From contig CP048716.1 in the NCBI GenBank assembly GCA_022641835.1, forward strand, positions 1,488,001-1,552,000: a stretch of 64,000 nucleotides of DNA. Reading direction: 5' to 3'. The notes under the pieces were generated by a model, which saw only the letters and a program-made list of their open reading frames with translations, did not search any database and was not told the origin of the DNA. Source of the DNA: Petasospora fabianii (taxonomy: Eukaryota > Ascomycota > Saccharomycetes > Phaffomycetales > Wickerhamomycetaceae). This document shows positions 1 to 8,747 of this stretch, piece after piece. A program made the translations under genes and the position numbers. How positions within the stretch are numbered: the stretch's first letter is position 1; each line of letters opens with the position of its first letter.

Positions 1-1944
1 TAATGCGTTGTGATTGGTTCGTGTGTATCAAGTCAGGAAGTTATCGGGAATGCTGTGTCTGCTGCTGTCTTTACGACCATAGCAGTACTGATTGGGTAGC
101 GAGCTATATCAGTATAAAGCCGATTATGGTACTTGCTACGACGATCTGTTTGTATTTTCGTCATTCAATGTTATACCTATGGTACTCACAAGAGCCCAGT
201 AACGATCTGGTTGAAGGTGGGGCTGATCACGATTGTGAAGAGGTGAGGATCCCGACGACGTCCTCTTGTCCGTATCTTGCCTCTTCGGATCCCTCAAGAG
301 GGATGCGGCTAGCTGTAGGGCAATGCATGATTCAACTTGCCCCTCAGGGCGGGTTGTGATATTTGTGCTAGCGACGATGACTGAGACAAATCTGCTCAGC
401 GCCTGTTTCCTTTGTGCAGAGCAGTCAGGGCACGCAAGCTTCTCAAAAGGGTGAGGTGGATGCCTGCCCTACAGCCCTGACATGTGCTATCAGGGATTTT
501 TACATTCTGTTTCCTCTTATCGTCTGCCAAGAGCTCCAACCAGATGATTACGATAATCTATCGGAGTGGCATGGCCATCGGGCATCGCTCGAATCAGTAG
601 TGCGTCTCGTCAATTGCCCCTTCTGGTGATTTCCCCGCTGAAATTCCGATCTATCGAAACAGGTATGCTTCAATTCTCCACCAGGGACGCTCGCTTTCCC
701 TGTTGTGTGTCATCACAGACACCCGTGACTGGATCTACCCTCGCATTTCAACCTGCTGGCCATCCGATCCCTTCTGGGCCACGATAAGAGAATAGCTGCT
801 TTCTCCACAACGCAGATCATACACCACACACGACACACTATCCACCAACACGCCACGCACCACACTTCAGTGCCATATACAGGACGGTGGCTTCCCTTGC
901 ACGTGGGAGCCCTCTGCCACTATAACTCTCTTTAGATCTGTGGCTAGTTCTGTCCACGACTGGCCCCTGCTAACTACGACGATGAGGATGTTTAGCGCGG
1001 GCTGCTGTGGGGGTATAACTTCGCTGCTGTTAGCTACTGCGGTCTGCTGCTCCTAAATGCATGTTGCTGCATGAAGCAGTAGGATCCAGTGGCTGAGGTG
1101 AACAACAAAATATCTCTCTCAGGAACCAGGAGGAAACTAGGGGAAAACACACGGGTGCCCAGAGTCCGTTGTTGCGAAATCCAGCTCTGTCTTGGCCTGA
1201 AGTGTTATGAAAATTTCCTTTATCAGTGCTATAGTAGAATAGAATGCCAATCTCAACTAGTTTATGCCGTACCATCCGTACCACGGGTCAATGGCGTACC
1301 ATCGATCTCTGCATCGCGTCTAACCCCCCACAGCAGCCACCACAACCACCACAACCACAAAGACTATAGCACATCTCCACAGTCGCTGCAGCGGCAGAAT
1401 GGAGTCAAAGTGGCCCAGTTCAAAACCCGAGACACCTCATACGCAGAAATTGGGCTTGCAGGGAGATTTTCGGTTCTCGAAGCTGCAGATCGGTATTCCA
1501 GAAGTCAAACAGATACAGAGATAGCTCCTCTTTCCCTCTAAGATAGTCCCCCTCCCAGGGTTGTCATTGGCCAGGAGAACACCCGGTCATGCCAACCCGC
1601 CAGCTAGTAGCCCTCATATCCGGAAGATAACCTACCTCTTGCTGCTCGATTGCGAATACTGCTGTGATCACCGCTGTACTGCGTTCGAGAGTTGCAGTTT
1701 TCGCTTGCCTCGGGCCCTCAAAATCGGAATCAACAACATGCACCCTAAGGGGACTCGGGTCCCTCATGTTGGAGCTCCCCACCCCATCAAATTCCTCTTC
1801 CTGTTATTCCTTTGCTATTTCTTCAAAAATTTGGGTATATAAGGACCGACCATCTCCCATCTTCTCGTCTCATCTTTCTCATATCGTCTTTATCATCATC
1901 AACACTCAACAGCCTCACCAGCTTTTAGAAACTATACTACAACA
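1..1944. other. Gene-free stretch upstream of secreted protein
   Basis: No open frame here is convincing. The longest (1089-1541, + strand) has irregular composition and no recognisable domain. The last 100-200 bases are probably the promoter and leader of the gene at 1945: a TATA box lies at 1836-1842, and an AGGGG stress-element core lies at 1748-1752. The rest shows no RNA gene, repeat or transposon that I can recognise. The window starts inside this stretch, so a gene cut off further left cannot be excluded. Confidence 0.5.
1836..1842 (+). promoter_or_regulatory. TATA box (TATATAA)
   Basis: TATATAA lies 103 bases before the ATG at 1945. The same spacing of about 100 bases is seen for the TATA boxes of the SDR gene at 48139 and the Ser/Thr-rich gene ending at 13340. 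The leader between TATA and ATG is rich in C, T and A and ends in a favourable ACAACA before ATG, as in highly expressed yeast genes. Confidence 0.65.
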
Positions 1945-2562
1945 ATGAAGTTCTCCACTGTTTTTGCTACCTTTGCTATCTTCGCAGCCTCAGTTGTTGC
2001 TGCTCCACTCGCTGCTCCAGAAGCCATTGCTCTCGCTGACCCAGAGGCTAAGGCTGATGCCGTTGCACTCGCTGCTCCACAGGCTTTGGCCCTTGCTGCT
2101 CCACGTGCACTCCCAGCTGAAGCTGGCGACTTGACCGTTGTCAACAACGCCATTGCCAACTTGACCACTATCATTAACGACCTTACTGGTGTCTTGTCCG
2201 GTACTACCCTTCCATCCGAGCTCCTCACCGAGATTGTCAACACTGTTGTTACTCTCGTTGGTGGTATCGTTGATGCTCTCGGTAAGGCTACTGGTCTCTC
2301 CGAACTCACTGATGCTTTGAACGGTCTTGTCGGTGAGGCTATTGACACTTTGGAAGGTCTCTTGAAGACCAGTGGATTGGACGACTTGGTTGACAAGGAG
2401 TTGAAGTCTGTTATCCACCTTGTTACTACCTTGTTGCAGGAGTTGCTCACCACTTTGACCAACGTTCTCTCTGCCTTGTTGTCTTTGAACTTGATTGGTG
2501 TCGTCACCTCCTTGCTTGGTGGTCTTGCTACCATCCTCGGCAGCTTGCTCTCTGCTTTGTAA
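1945..2562 (+). CDS. Secreted protein with X-Ala/X-Pro dipeptide leader
   Basis: A 205-residue secreted protein that I do not recognise. Residues 1-19 form a clear signal peptide (MKFS start, hydrophobic core, Val-Val-Ala end). Residues 20-57 are 19 consecutive dipeptides ending in Ala or Pro (AP LA AP EA IA LA DP EA and so on, to RA LP). This pattern is known from pro-regions trimmed by dipeptidyl aminopeptidase, such as Yarrowia alkaline protease. The rest (about 62-205) lacks cysteine, is rich in Leu, Val, Thr and Gly, and has repeated Leu-Leu steps that suggest amphipathic helices. A sequon lies at Asn72. There is no GPI signal or obvious membrane anchor, although the C terminus is very hydrophobic. 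Codon choice (GCT, GGT, TTG, ACC) is strongly biased, suggesting high expression. It could be a secreted surface-active or wall-associated protein; this is inference only. Confidence 0.85.
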   Translation: MKFSTVFATFAIFAASVVAAPLAAPEAIALADPEAKADAVALAAPQALALAAPRALPAEAGDLTVVNNAIANLTTIINDLTGVLSGTTLPSELLTEIVNTVVTLVGGIVDALGKATGLSELTDALNGLVGEAIDTLEGLLKTSGLDDLVDKELKSVIHLVTTLLQELLTTLTNVLSALLSLNLIGVVTSLLGGLATILGSLLSAL

Positions 2563-3022
2563 GAAACCTGAGATTCGACTGAGCTTATTGTTCTGGTCTG
2601 TAACTGGATCTCTCAAGCTCTACTCGCCTTCAATCCCTATTTTCGACACTTTCTCTCGTCTTCAGTTCTATTCTTGATTGGTGTAATACCCATTACTTCT
2701 AACACTCCAATTCCCAATACATTTTAACTCTTTAACAAGGCTTCTTTGTAGTATACTAATCTAAAATTAACTACATCGACGAGACAGATGTATAACACAC
2801 TGTGAGTGATGCATCTACAACGAGTTCGCGCACATTTCTGATTCCTATTGGACTGGAGGGTTACCCGGTGTTGATACTTCCCTCCGCGCGCTCCGCTGAA
2901 AAATGTGAAAAAGTCGAAGTGGACTCTCTGAGTGAAGAGCGGTTTTCACAGTTAGGCAGCACCGTTGATCACACTCAGGGATTCCGCCCTTCGACCACCA
3001 CCTGCACATACCACCACAAACC
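2563..3022. other. Intergenic: 3' end of secreted gene and MRPS17 promoter
   Basis: The first half is T-rich with TTCTATT and TACATTTTAA-like stretches, consistent with a yeast 3' untranslated region. The second half leads into MRPS17 and includes A-rich GAAAAATGTGAAAAAG near 2899. No gene or RNA is visible. Confidence 0.45.
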
Positions 3023-3790
3023 ATGGCTCGTCAAAACTTCATTGGCCTCGTGGTCTCTCAGGGAAAGATGGACAAGACCGTCAAAGTGCAGATCGAGCAC
3101 AAGACCTTTAATCGTCTGATCAACAAGGAAATCATGAAGAGAAAGAACTACCTCGTCCATGATGAGGGCAACATCGCCCGTGAAGGTGATGTCGTACGTA
3201 TCGAGGCCTGTCGTCCACTGTCCGCTCGTAAACACTTTGCCATTGCTGAAATCAGAAAGAATAAGGGTTCCCAGTTTGCAAAGTACGATGAGATGGCCAA
3301 GCAGCAGGTTCTCTTGGAGGAGAATGAAAAGACTAGAGAATTCATTAGTAGAAGAGAACGCACAGATAACATGATCAAGGAGAAGAGCTCGCTTGTATCT
3401 GATCTTTCACTCGTGGCCAAGGGTGTCTATTCCGCCAATGGTGCTCTCACTGAAGAGGAGAATCAAAAGATTGCCGAGATCAAGGAAAAATACCAAATCA
3501 ACAGTTGGCCACCAAATAAGGACATCCTTGCACTTGAGATTCAGTCGCTGAGATCTGAGATTCAGACTCTCCAAGACACTATTGAATTCGTTGATCCAGT
3601 GCTGAACACCCTCATGTCCGAACAATACCAGAGCAGAGTTGATGATGTGCTCAGGGATTTTGCTAAGAAGGACCCAGCTGAGTTGAAAAAGAACATCAAG
3701 AAGAATATCTTGAGAAAATACTTGCTCACGAACCCAACTGCTGCCAAGGAGCAGTTCAGAGATGTGCTCGATTCCATCAACAAGCAATGA
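3023..3790 (+). CDS. MRPS17: Mitochondrial small-subunit ribosomal protein uS17m
   Basis: A 255-residue protein. The first about 85 residues match the uS17 OB-fold: the FIGLVVSQGKMDKTVKVQIE opening, then RKNYLVHDEGN, then GDVVRIEACRPLSARKHFAI. This domain binds 16S-type rRNA near the 5' domain of the small subunit. The remaining about 170 residues are charged and helical, as in yeast mitochondrial Mrps17, which is much longer than bacterial S17. The ATG at 3023 sits in a CCATGG context and directly starts the conserved domain. No cleavable presequence is obvious, which is usual for several mitoribosomal proteins. Confidence 0.92.
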   Translation: MARQNFIGLVVSQGKMDKTVKVQIEHKTFNRLINKEIMKRKNYLVHDEGNIAREGDVVRIEACRPLSARKHFAIAEIRKNKGSQFAKYDEMAKQQVLLEENEKTREFISRRERTDNMIKEKSSLVSDLSLVAKGVYSANGALTEEENQKIAEIKEKYQINSWPPNKDILALEIQSLRSEIQTLQDTIEFVDPVLNTLMSEQYQSRVDDVLRDFAKKDPAELKKNIKKNILRKYLLTNPTAAKEQFRDVLDSINKQ

Positions 3791-4229
3791 GTCTCTCTTG
3801 AATTACGCTGAAAACTCTTTAAAACTTTGATATGAACTGATGACAACTCAGAGAGATACAGAAATGGTCTCTCGCAACAACACAAAAAACCTAAAAGAAA
3901 ATTGGCATTACCAGTGTGATTGGATGGTGGATTGGAGGAGAGATTGAGTGGATCATTACAAGTCTTTCTGCCCATCCATCTACTGGAGCTTGTACATAGC
4001 ACACGTTAAAATCTGGTCTAATCACATAAACTTGACGATAGGAACACTCATATCTGTAGCTGATGGTCATCCAAAGCACCAGAACCTAAGGGTCTGCAAT
4101 CGAAGGTGTAGCTCCATGCTTATAGAGTCGTCCGTCCATCGCGCACTTTTTTTACAACCAAAAAGCTAACTTCCTCATCACCTCAATCAAAAAAGTCTCT
4201 TACTGCGGGCCCGCCTCACACGAAGCATA
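3791..4229. other. Intergenic between MRPS17 and methyltransferase gene
   Basis: Contains the MRPS17 3' flank and the promoter of the gene at 4230. A T-run followed by an A-rich stretch (about 4146-4196) lies directly before the start codon. No coding or RNA feature is seen. Confidence 0.4.
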
Positions 4230-5378
4230 ATGTATCAAATCAAATTTTTGAAGACACTCACTCTTCAAAGAAACCCTATACTCCCACCAAAGTACAAACC
4301 TAAACCTAAGGATCCCGCCTACGAACTCACCACCACGCTCTCTGTGACCAATGACCTCGGAGAACAATTCTACTACGGCGACGTCGAACTCACAGTGCAA
4401 GCCCGCTATTTTATCCAAAACTCGCCCACTGCCAAGAATGAAGTCATAAATATCACCACTATTCCTTGGACGCGCGGGAAAAGATCCGTCGATGTGAAGA
4501 TCCCGTTCTCAATGAGAGATGCCCCTGCTGGTGGTTATGTCGCATTGCATGCATCTGTGGACCCAAAGGCAAAGATGGTTGATGCGATGAATTATGGTAA
4601 GATACCCACAGAGACACTTATTGAGGAGACATTTGAAGGTCTGGACACATCTTTCTTTAAGACATGTGACGATACGTCATGCGGAGAGATTGCAGGGCCT
4701 TGGTTCCTGGCTACTATGACGAATCTCCTGCAGGTACCAAAGACGATAGAGGAGCTGCCACTCAAAGGTGAGTATATGGCCATTCGTGAAATTCAAAATG
4801 TGCTTCTGTACGAAGAAATGTCCGGTACGATTGCCAGACACTTGTGGGATGCAGGTGTCATGGTGAACTGTTGGGATGTTGACGAATTGGCCAAATTCAT
4901 GTCCTTGGGCGACAAACAGTTCACGACGTCGAGTAAGATCAATATTCTTGAGCTGGGAACTGGTATCGGTCTTGTTGCTGTGCATTTGACGAAAGCTATG
5001 AAGAGAGCCACGGTGCTGGCTACAGATCTTGAGGATGCAGAGGAAATCTGCAACCAGAACATCAACCTTAACGGTGTGGGTAAACGTGTCAAATTCAGCG
5101 AACTCGACTGGGAGTCACCAACAAGCACAGGCATCAAATGGGATGTCATAATCATCACTGACTGTATCTACAACCCGTTGTACTTTGAGCCGCTAATCAA
5201 CGTGCTGAAGAAGGAGAGTGGCCCGGAGACGCATGTCGTGCTCGCGCACAAGTTCCGTGAGCCATACTCTGAAAGCCAGTTCTTCCCGAAGATCGACAAA
5301 TTTTTCCGCTTAAGAAAGCAAAGATGGAGCAGTAGGGAGCAGAAACTGATCCACATGGGTCTCTACACATTAAAATAG
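4230..5378 (+). CDS. METTL21-type protein-lysine methyltransferase
   Basis: A 382-residue protein whose C-terminal half is a class I SAM-dependent methyltransferase of the METTL21 / Methyltransf_16 family. Motif I is ILELGTGIGLVAVHL. The acidic residue after strand 2 is in VLATDLEDA. The family's D-x-x-Y signature appears as DCIYNP in KWDVIIITDCIYNP. Members methylate lysines of translation factors (Efm2/3/6/7) or chaperones, so the likely substrate is a translation factor, but this cannot be fixed from sequence. The first about 200 residues are a beta-rich region (for example LSVTNDLGEQFYYGDVELTV) that I do not recognise; it may be a substrate-recognition domain. The downstream Rab gene starts only 287 bases away on the same strand. 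Confidence 0.8.
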   Translation: MYQIKFLKTLTLQRNPILPPKYKPKPKDPAYELTTTLSVTNDLGEQFYYGDVELTVQARYFIQNSPTAKNEVINITTIPWTRGKRSVDVKIPFSMRDAPAGGYVALHASVDPKAKMVDAMNYGKIPTETLIEETFEGLDTSFFKTCDDTSCGEIAGPWFLATMTNLLQVPKTIEELPLKGEYMAIREIQNVLLYEEMSGTIARHLWDAGVMVNCWDVDELAKFMSLGDKQFTTSSKINILELGTGIGLVAVHLTKAMKRATVLATDLEDAEEICNQNINLNGVGKRVKFSELDWESPTSTGIKWDVIIITDCIYNPLYFEPLINVLKKESGPETHVVLAHKFREPYSESQFFPKIDKFFRLRKQRWSSREQKLIHMGLYTLK

Positions 5379-5665
5379 AGAGAAATAGAGTCCAACAGTA
5401 GACATCACCATCTGTCATTCCCTCACGGGCATCTCGCGAATCTCCCATCGCTTGTCTCCCCGTAGCATAAACATTCGCCAAAACTGAACAATGCAGCTGT
5501 CAGCTCGCAAGCCCAAAGGTCTACGTAGCTGAGACCCATTCTTTGATCTCCCCTTTGTGTCATTGTCCCCAGTACCCCCGCTGTGACACGCCCCCCATTG
5601 CCGCTTCCCCGTGGCTGCATTCCGCAAACGCACTCCTGTGCTAAACACGCAATACACTTGCCATC

Positions 5666-6499
5666 ATGATGAGCAAGAAGGAGAAGAGACGAAGCTACCT
5701 TCGCAATGGTAGTGGGAGTCCCATTATCCCTATCGACGCCACGTTCCATTCAGATGTTAATATCAACCATCAACTTACAGTAACGCCCTCGCTCCGTACA
5801 GTGTCTGACCCCATCGAACCACCAACATCCGTCCAGCACGACAAGAGCTACCACCTCCTCTCCAAGACCTCCTCTGCAATTAAGCTCCTACTCATAGGCG
5901 ATACCGGAGTAGGAAAGTCAGCACTCATAGTGAGCTACTGTGATGACTACTTTACTGAAAACTCCACCACTGCCACTGTGGGTGTCGATCTTAAAGTCAA
6001 AGTTGTCAAGATTGACGGGAGACTGTTCAAAGCTGTGTTGTGGGATACTGCTGGTCAGGAACGCTACCGCAACGTCACACCGTCTTTATACAAGGGCACA
6101 AATGGTGTGCTACTCACTTATGATGTCACAAATATGGCCTCATTCGAAGGACTCTATCACTGGGTTAAGGAGTGTTATGAGAACTGTGATCCTTCAAGGA
6201 CGGTTTTGTATCTCGTTGGTAACAAACTCGATAGGGAGAAGAAAGTTGTAACGAAAGATCACGTAAAGAAATTTATCAAATTTACAGAAGAGAACTATCC
6301 ATTGTTGAAGATCTGCAGGGCGTTTGAAGTGAGTGCGAAGTACTCTACGCTAGTCTATGGTCTCTTCGATGTAGTGCTCTACGATCTGGTTGAAAGGAGA
6401 TGTTACTTTGATGAACAAAAGCTTCGAAACAAGCGAAGTATTGACCTATCGACTACAAGGGACGAGTACCAGAGGACCACAAACTGCTGCTCATACTGA
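5666..6499 (+). CDS. Rab-family small GTPase with long N-terminal extension
   Basis: A 277-residue Ras-superfamily GTPase. G1 is GDTGVGKS, switch I contains TVGVDLKVK, G3 is WDTAGQERYR, G4 is NKLD and G5 is VSAK. The WDTAGQERYRNVTPSLYKG switch II and DLKVK are Rab-like, closest in feel to Rab18. The protein ends in CCSY, a double-cysteine geranylgeranylation site. The core begins near residue 72. Before it lies a Ser/Pro- and charge-rich extension of about 70 residues (MSKKEKRRSYL...), which is unusual for Rabs. Two adjacent in-frame ATGs (5666, 5669) could both serve. A downstream ATG at the GTPase core is lacking, so the extension is probably real. The likely role is vesicle or lipid-droplet/ER trafficking, by family inference only. 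Confidence 0.8.
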   Translation: MMSKKEKRRSYLRNGSGSPIIPIDATFHSDVNINHQLTVTPSLRTVSDPIEPPTSVQHDKSYHLLSKTSSAIKLLLIGDTGVGKSALIVSYCDDYFTENSTTATVGVDLKVKVVKIDGRLFKAVLWDTAGQERYRNVTPSLYKGTNGVLLTYDVTNMASFEGLYHWVKECYENCDPSRTVLYLVGNKLDREKKVVTKDHVKKFIKFTEENYPLLKICRAFEVSAKYSTLVYGLFDVVLYDLVERRCYFDEQKLRNKRSIDLSTTRDEYQRTTNCCSY

Positions 6500-6809
6500 T
6501 CATCACAGCTATAAACACACGCACACACACTCTTCAGTTACACTCCTACCTAGACAAACAAAGCTCCCTATCACAGGAAAGAAACAAACATCTCACGAAT
6601 TTTAATGCCCTACTCATACACTTGCATATATCACCGAATTTTACGGGATCCCCTCAAGCTTCTATACACATTCATTTCTCAACTCGCGAGACCCGTTAAC
6701 CATTTGCGAATCAAATAAGCATCTAGTACTCAGTCAGATTGTGACATTCACTACGTATTGTTCTTATTCAGTTGTTCTATTTTATGGACTATAGTCATAC
6801 TCCGTAGAC
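6500..6809. other. Intergenic between convergent Rab and TRM11 genes
   Basis: The two flanking genes converge here, so this segment should contain both transcription terminators. It begins with a short CA-rich tract (ACACACGCACACACAC near 6512) and is otherwise AT-rich with no gene. Confidence 0.4.
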
Positions 6810-8156
6810 TCATCCCCGTTCAGACTTACCTGTTTCATTGAAGCTTGGTTCGGGTGTTGGTGTCTTTGATGCTCTAAAGTACATCTTTCTGAACTCTGGC
6901 AGCGACGTGGCTGCCCTATTATCCTGACCATTATACTCTGCGCCTCTGTTAATGTACACTAGTAGCCTTCTTGACCACTTGTTGAACTCTTGGACCAAAT
7001 GATACTTCAACTCCAAGTTCTTGTGTTGTGGGATAATCGTTGGTTCAAAATTGTCATTAGCAGTAGGCATCCAGAAAGCAAGACGACCACCGATTGGAAG
7101 TCTTTCGGAAGCAAAGTTCAAAAGATCATAGAGCAGGTTATCAAGCTCGTATGGTTTTTTCGTCGGAATGTAAGTCTTCATCAACCATGACTTCATACCG
7201 TTGATCTCAATCTTCTCCTTACCAACAAACTTCTCTGGGTCACGAGCACCAAGCACCTTCAAGCCTTCACGTATACCATACGGTGGGTCACATACAATGA
7301 CATCAATCCCCAGATTATCCCTGAATGCGTTGTGTGTGAAATCCATAGCCATCACGTCCAAGAAATTGAGAGACATGTTATACTGCTTGAAGTTGGCTGG
7401 AATGGTGTTGTTACCCTTACCCTTGATCATTCGACCATCGATATCGGATCCAATAGTCAGAGCACCAAAATGACCACCGGCAACAAGGAAGGAGCCTGTT
7501 CCGGCAAATGGATCATACAATAGTTGTCTTTTGCGCACTTGAGCCAAGTTACATGACACTAGGGCCAATTCCGCCTCGAACGTAGTTGTGCCGATGTATT
7601 TTCTCTTCTTCAAATCATACTTCTCCACAATCTGATGTGATCTAGCACTGAGTGCGATCTGACGACCAAAGTAGTACATCACTGGCTTTTCCGTACTCTC
7701 ATGCTCATTGATGGCCTCATAGTGTTCGAGGACGGTGAAGATCTCATTTGGCTTTTTCAAGTTGATCGGACCTTCTAGTGGTAAATACTGGAACTGTTCC
7801 ATGATGGCGACCTTCTCTGCTGTGGTTCTCTTGCCTCTAAATCCCAAAACATCAAACTTGAACGTACACATCTTGAACTCTTCCCATCTGTGTGATGACC
7901 TCGTCTTGACGTCTTCATGAAGAAGCTCCTGGGTGGCGCCCATACCCCACAATTCATAGATCCCTCGTGAAAGGATGGCTCTCTCTATCAGATTAGCAGC
8001 AGCAATATCATCTTCAAGTTGCACGATGAGAAAGGGGTTCTCCTCATCGTGGCCAGAGAGATCGATCTTGATGTTATGGAGGTCTGCAAGGGCATCGAGC
8101 TCGGCCACACGGAACGACGGGTGTTGTTGTGCGAGGAAGATAAGGTATTCTCTCAT
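6810..8156 (-). CDS. TRM11: tRNA (guanine-10-N2) methyltransferase catalytic subunit
   Basis: A 448-residue protein, close to yeast Trm11 (433). It forms m2G10 in tRNA with its partner Trm112. The N-terminal half is the THUMP-containing tRNA-binding region, opening with REYLIFLAQQHPSFRVAELDALA. The C-terminal half is a Rossmann methyltransferase with DPFAGTG (residues about 215-221), SDIDGRM for SAM ribose binding, and the amino-methyltransferase motif DPPYG (about 290-294). The ATG at 8156 is the first methionine codon in frame; the frame extends three codons further up only through TTG. A CAGGTAAGT sequence near the 3' end resembles a splice donor, but no branch point follows, so I read through it. 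Confidence 0.95.
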   Translation of the reverse strand: MREYLIFLAQQHPSFRVAELDALADLHNIKIDLSGHDEENPFLIVQLEDDIAAANLIERAILSRGIYELWGMGATQELLHEDVKTRSSHRWEEFKMCTFKFDVLGFRGKRTTAEKVAIMEQFQYLPLEGPINLKKPNEIFTVLEHYEAINEHESTEKPVMYYFGRQIALSARSHQIVEKYDLKKRKYIGTTTFEAELALVSCNLAQVRKRQLLYDPFAGTGSFLVAGGHFGALTIGSDIDGRMIKGKGNNTIPANFKQYNMSLNFLDVMAMDFTHNAFRDNLGIDVIVCDPPYGIREGLKVLGARDPEKFVGKEKIEINGMKSWLMKTYIPTKKPYELDNLLYDLLNFASERLPIGGRLAFWMPTANDNFEPTIIPQHKNLELKYHLVQEFNKWSRRLLVYINRGAEYNGQDNRAATSLPEFRKMYFRASKTPTPEPSFNETGKSERG

Positions 8157-8747
8157 TTTGTGCAACGAGAGTGGGGTGGCTGGTATAAGTGGGCAAAGAT
8201 GTTAGATAGGCTACACAAGAAGCACTATCACGTCGCAGCCCCAGACGATGAGATGAGCCCGCAGGATTTTTTCCTACAGGAAAGTTCAAGACAAACGAAT
8301 GCGGAAAGGTTATAGAGCCCTGGTCTTTTGCGCGAATAATTGCTTCGATCACTGTCTGTCCACTTTCGGGAAGGTAGTTTCTCTTTCCACCGTTGATTTC
8401 GGTAAATTGAGACGGCCCTGCGTGTTCTGTGTCTATTAGTGTACATATCCACTGAAGTTCTATCTGCTCTATCTCAAATTTTTGACCTTTAGGCACTGTT
8501 TACGTATCATATTTACAGAATCTGTTCGACTTTCTCTCGTCATACTTCTCTCTAAGGTTCACACTTCTTAATCAGAATCAACGAGTTGAAAGGAGGCCAG
8601 TACAGGACTATACAGCTCACTTGAATCAAAATAATCACATTCAGTGCATTTCATTGTCTGTATTTCTGCAATTATTATTGAACGCTAAGGAACAAGTATC
8701 TGCTCCCTGAAGATTTATTGCCCCCGTTTATACAAAAACACACAACG
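8157..8747. other. Divergent promoter region of TRM11 and HRP1
   Basis: This segment separates two divergently transcribed genes and should hold both promoters. A minus-strand open frame (8074-8496) crosses it but has no ATG at its start and no recognisable domain, so I do not call it. Nothing else is visible. Confidence 0.45.

Noticed and set aside
1089-1541. 150-residue open frame on the + strand
   Set aside because: No recognisable domain, irregular composition with scattered rare features, and an adjacent gene-free region; it looks like chance.
6826-6834. CAGGTAAGT near the 3' end of TRM11 as a splice donor
   Set aside because: No TACTAAC-like branch or acceptor follows within a reasonable distance, and the unspliced frame ends a few codons later at a normal length for Trm11.
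8074-8496. Minus-strand frame of 140 residues upstream of TRM11
   Set aside because: Begins at GTG rather than ATG, overlaps TRM11 in another frame, and no splice signals join it to a neighbouring exon.
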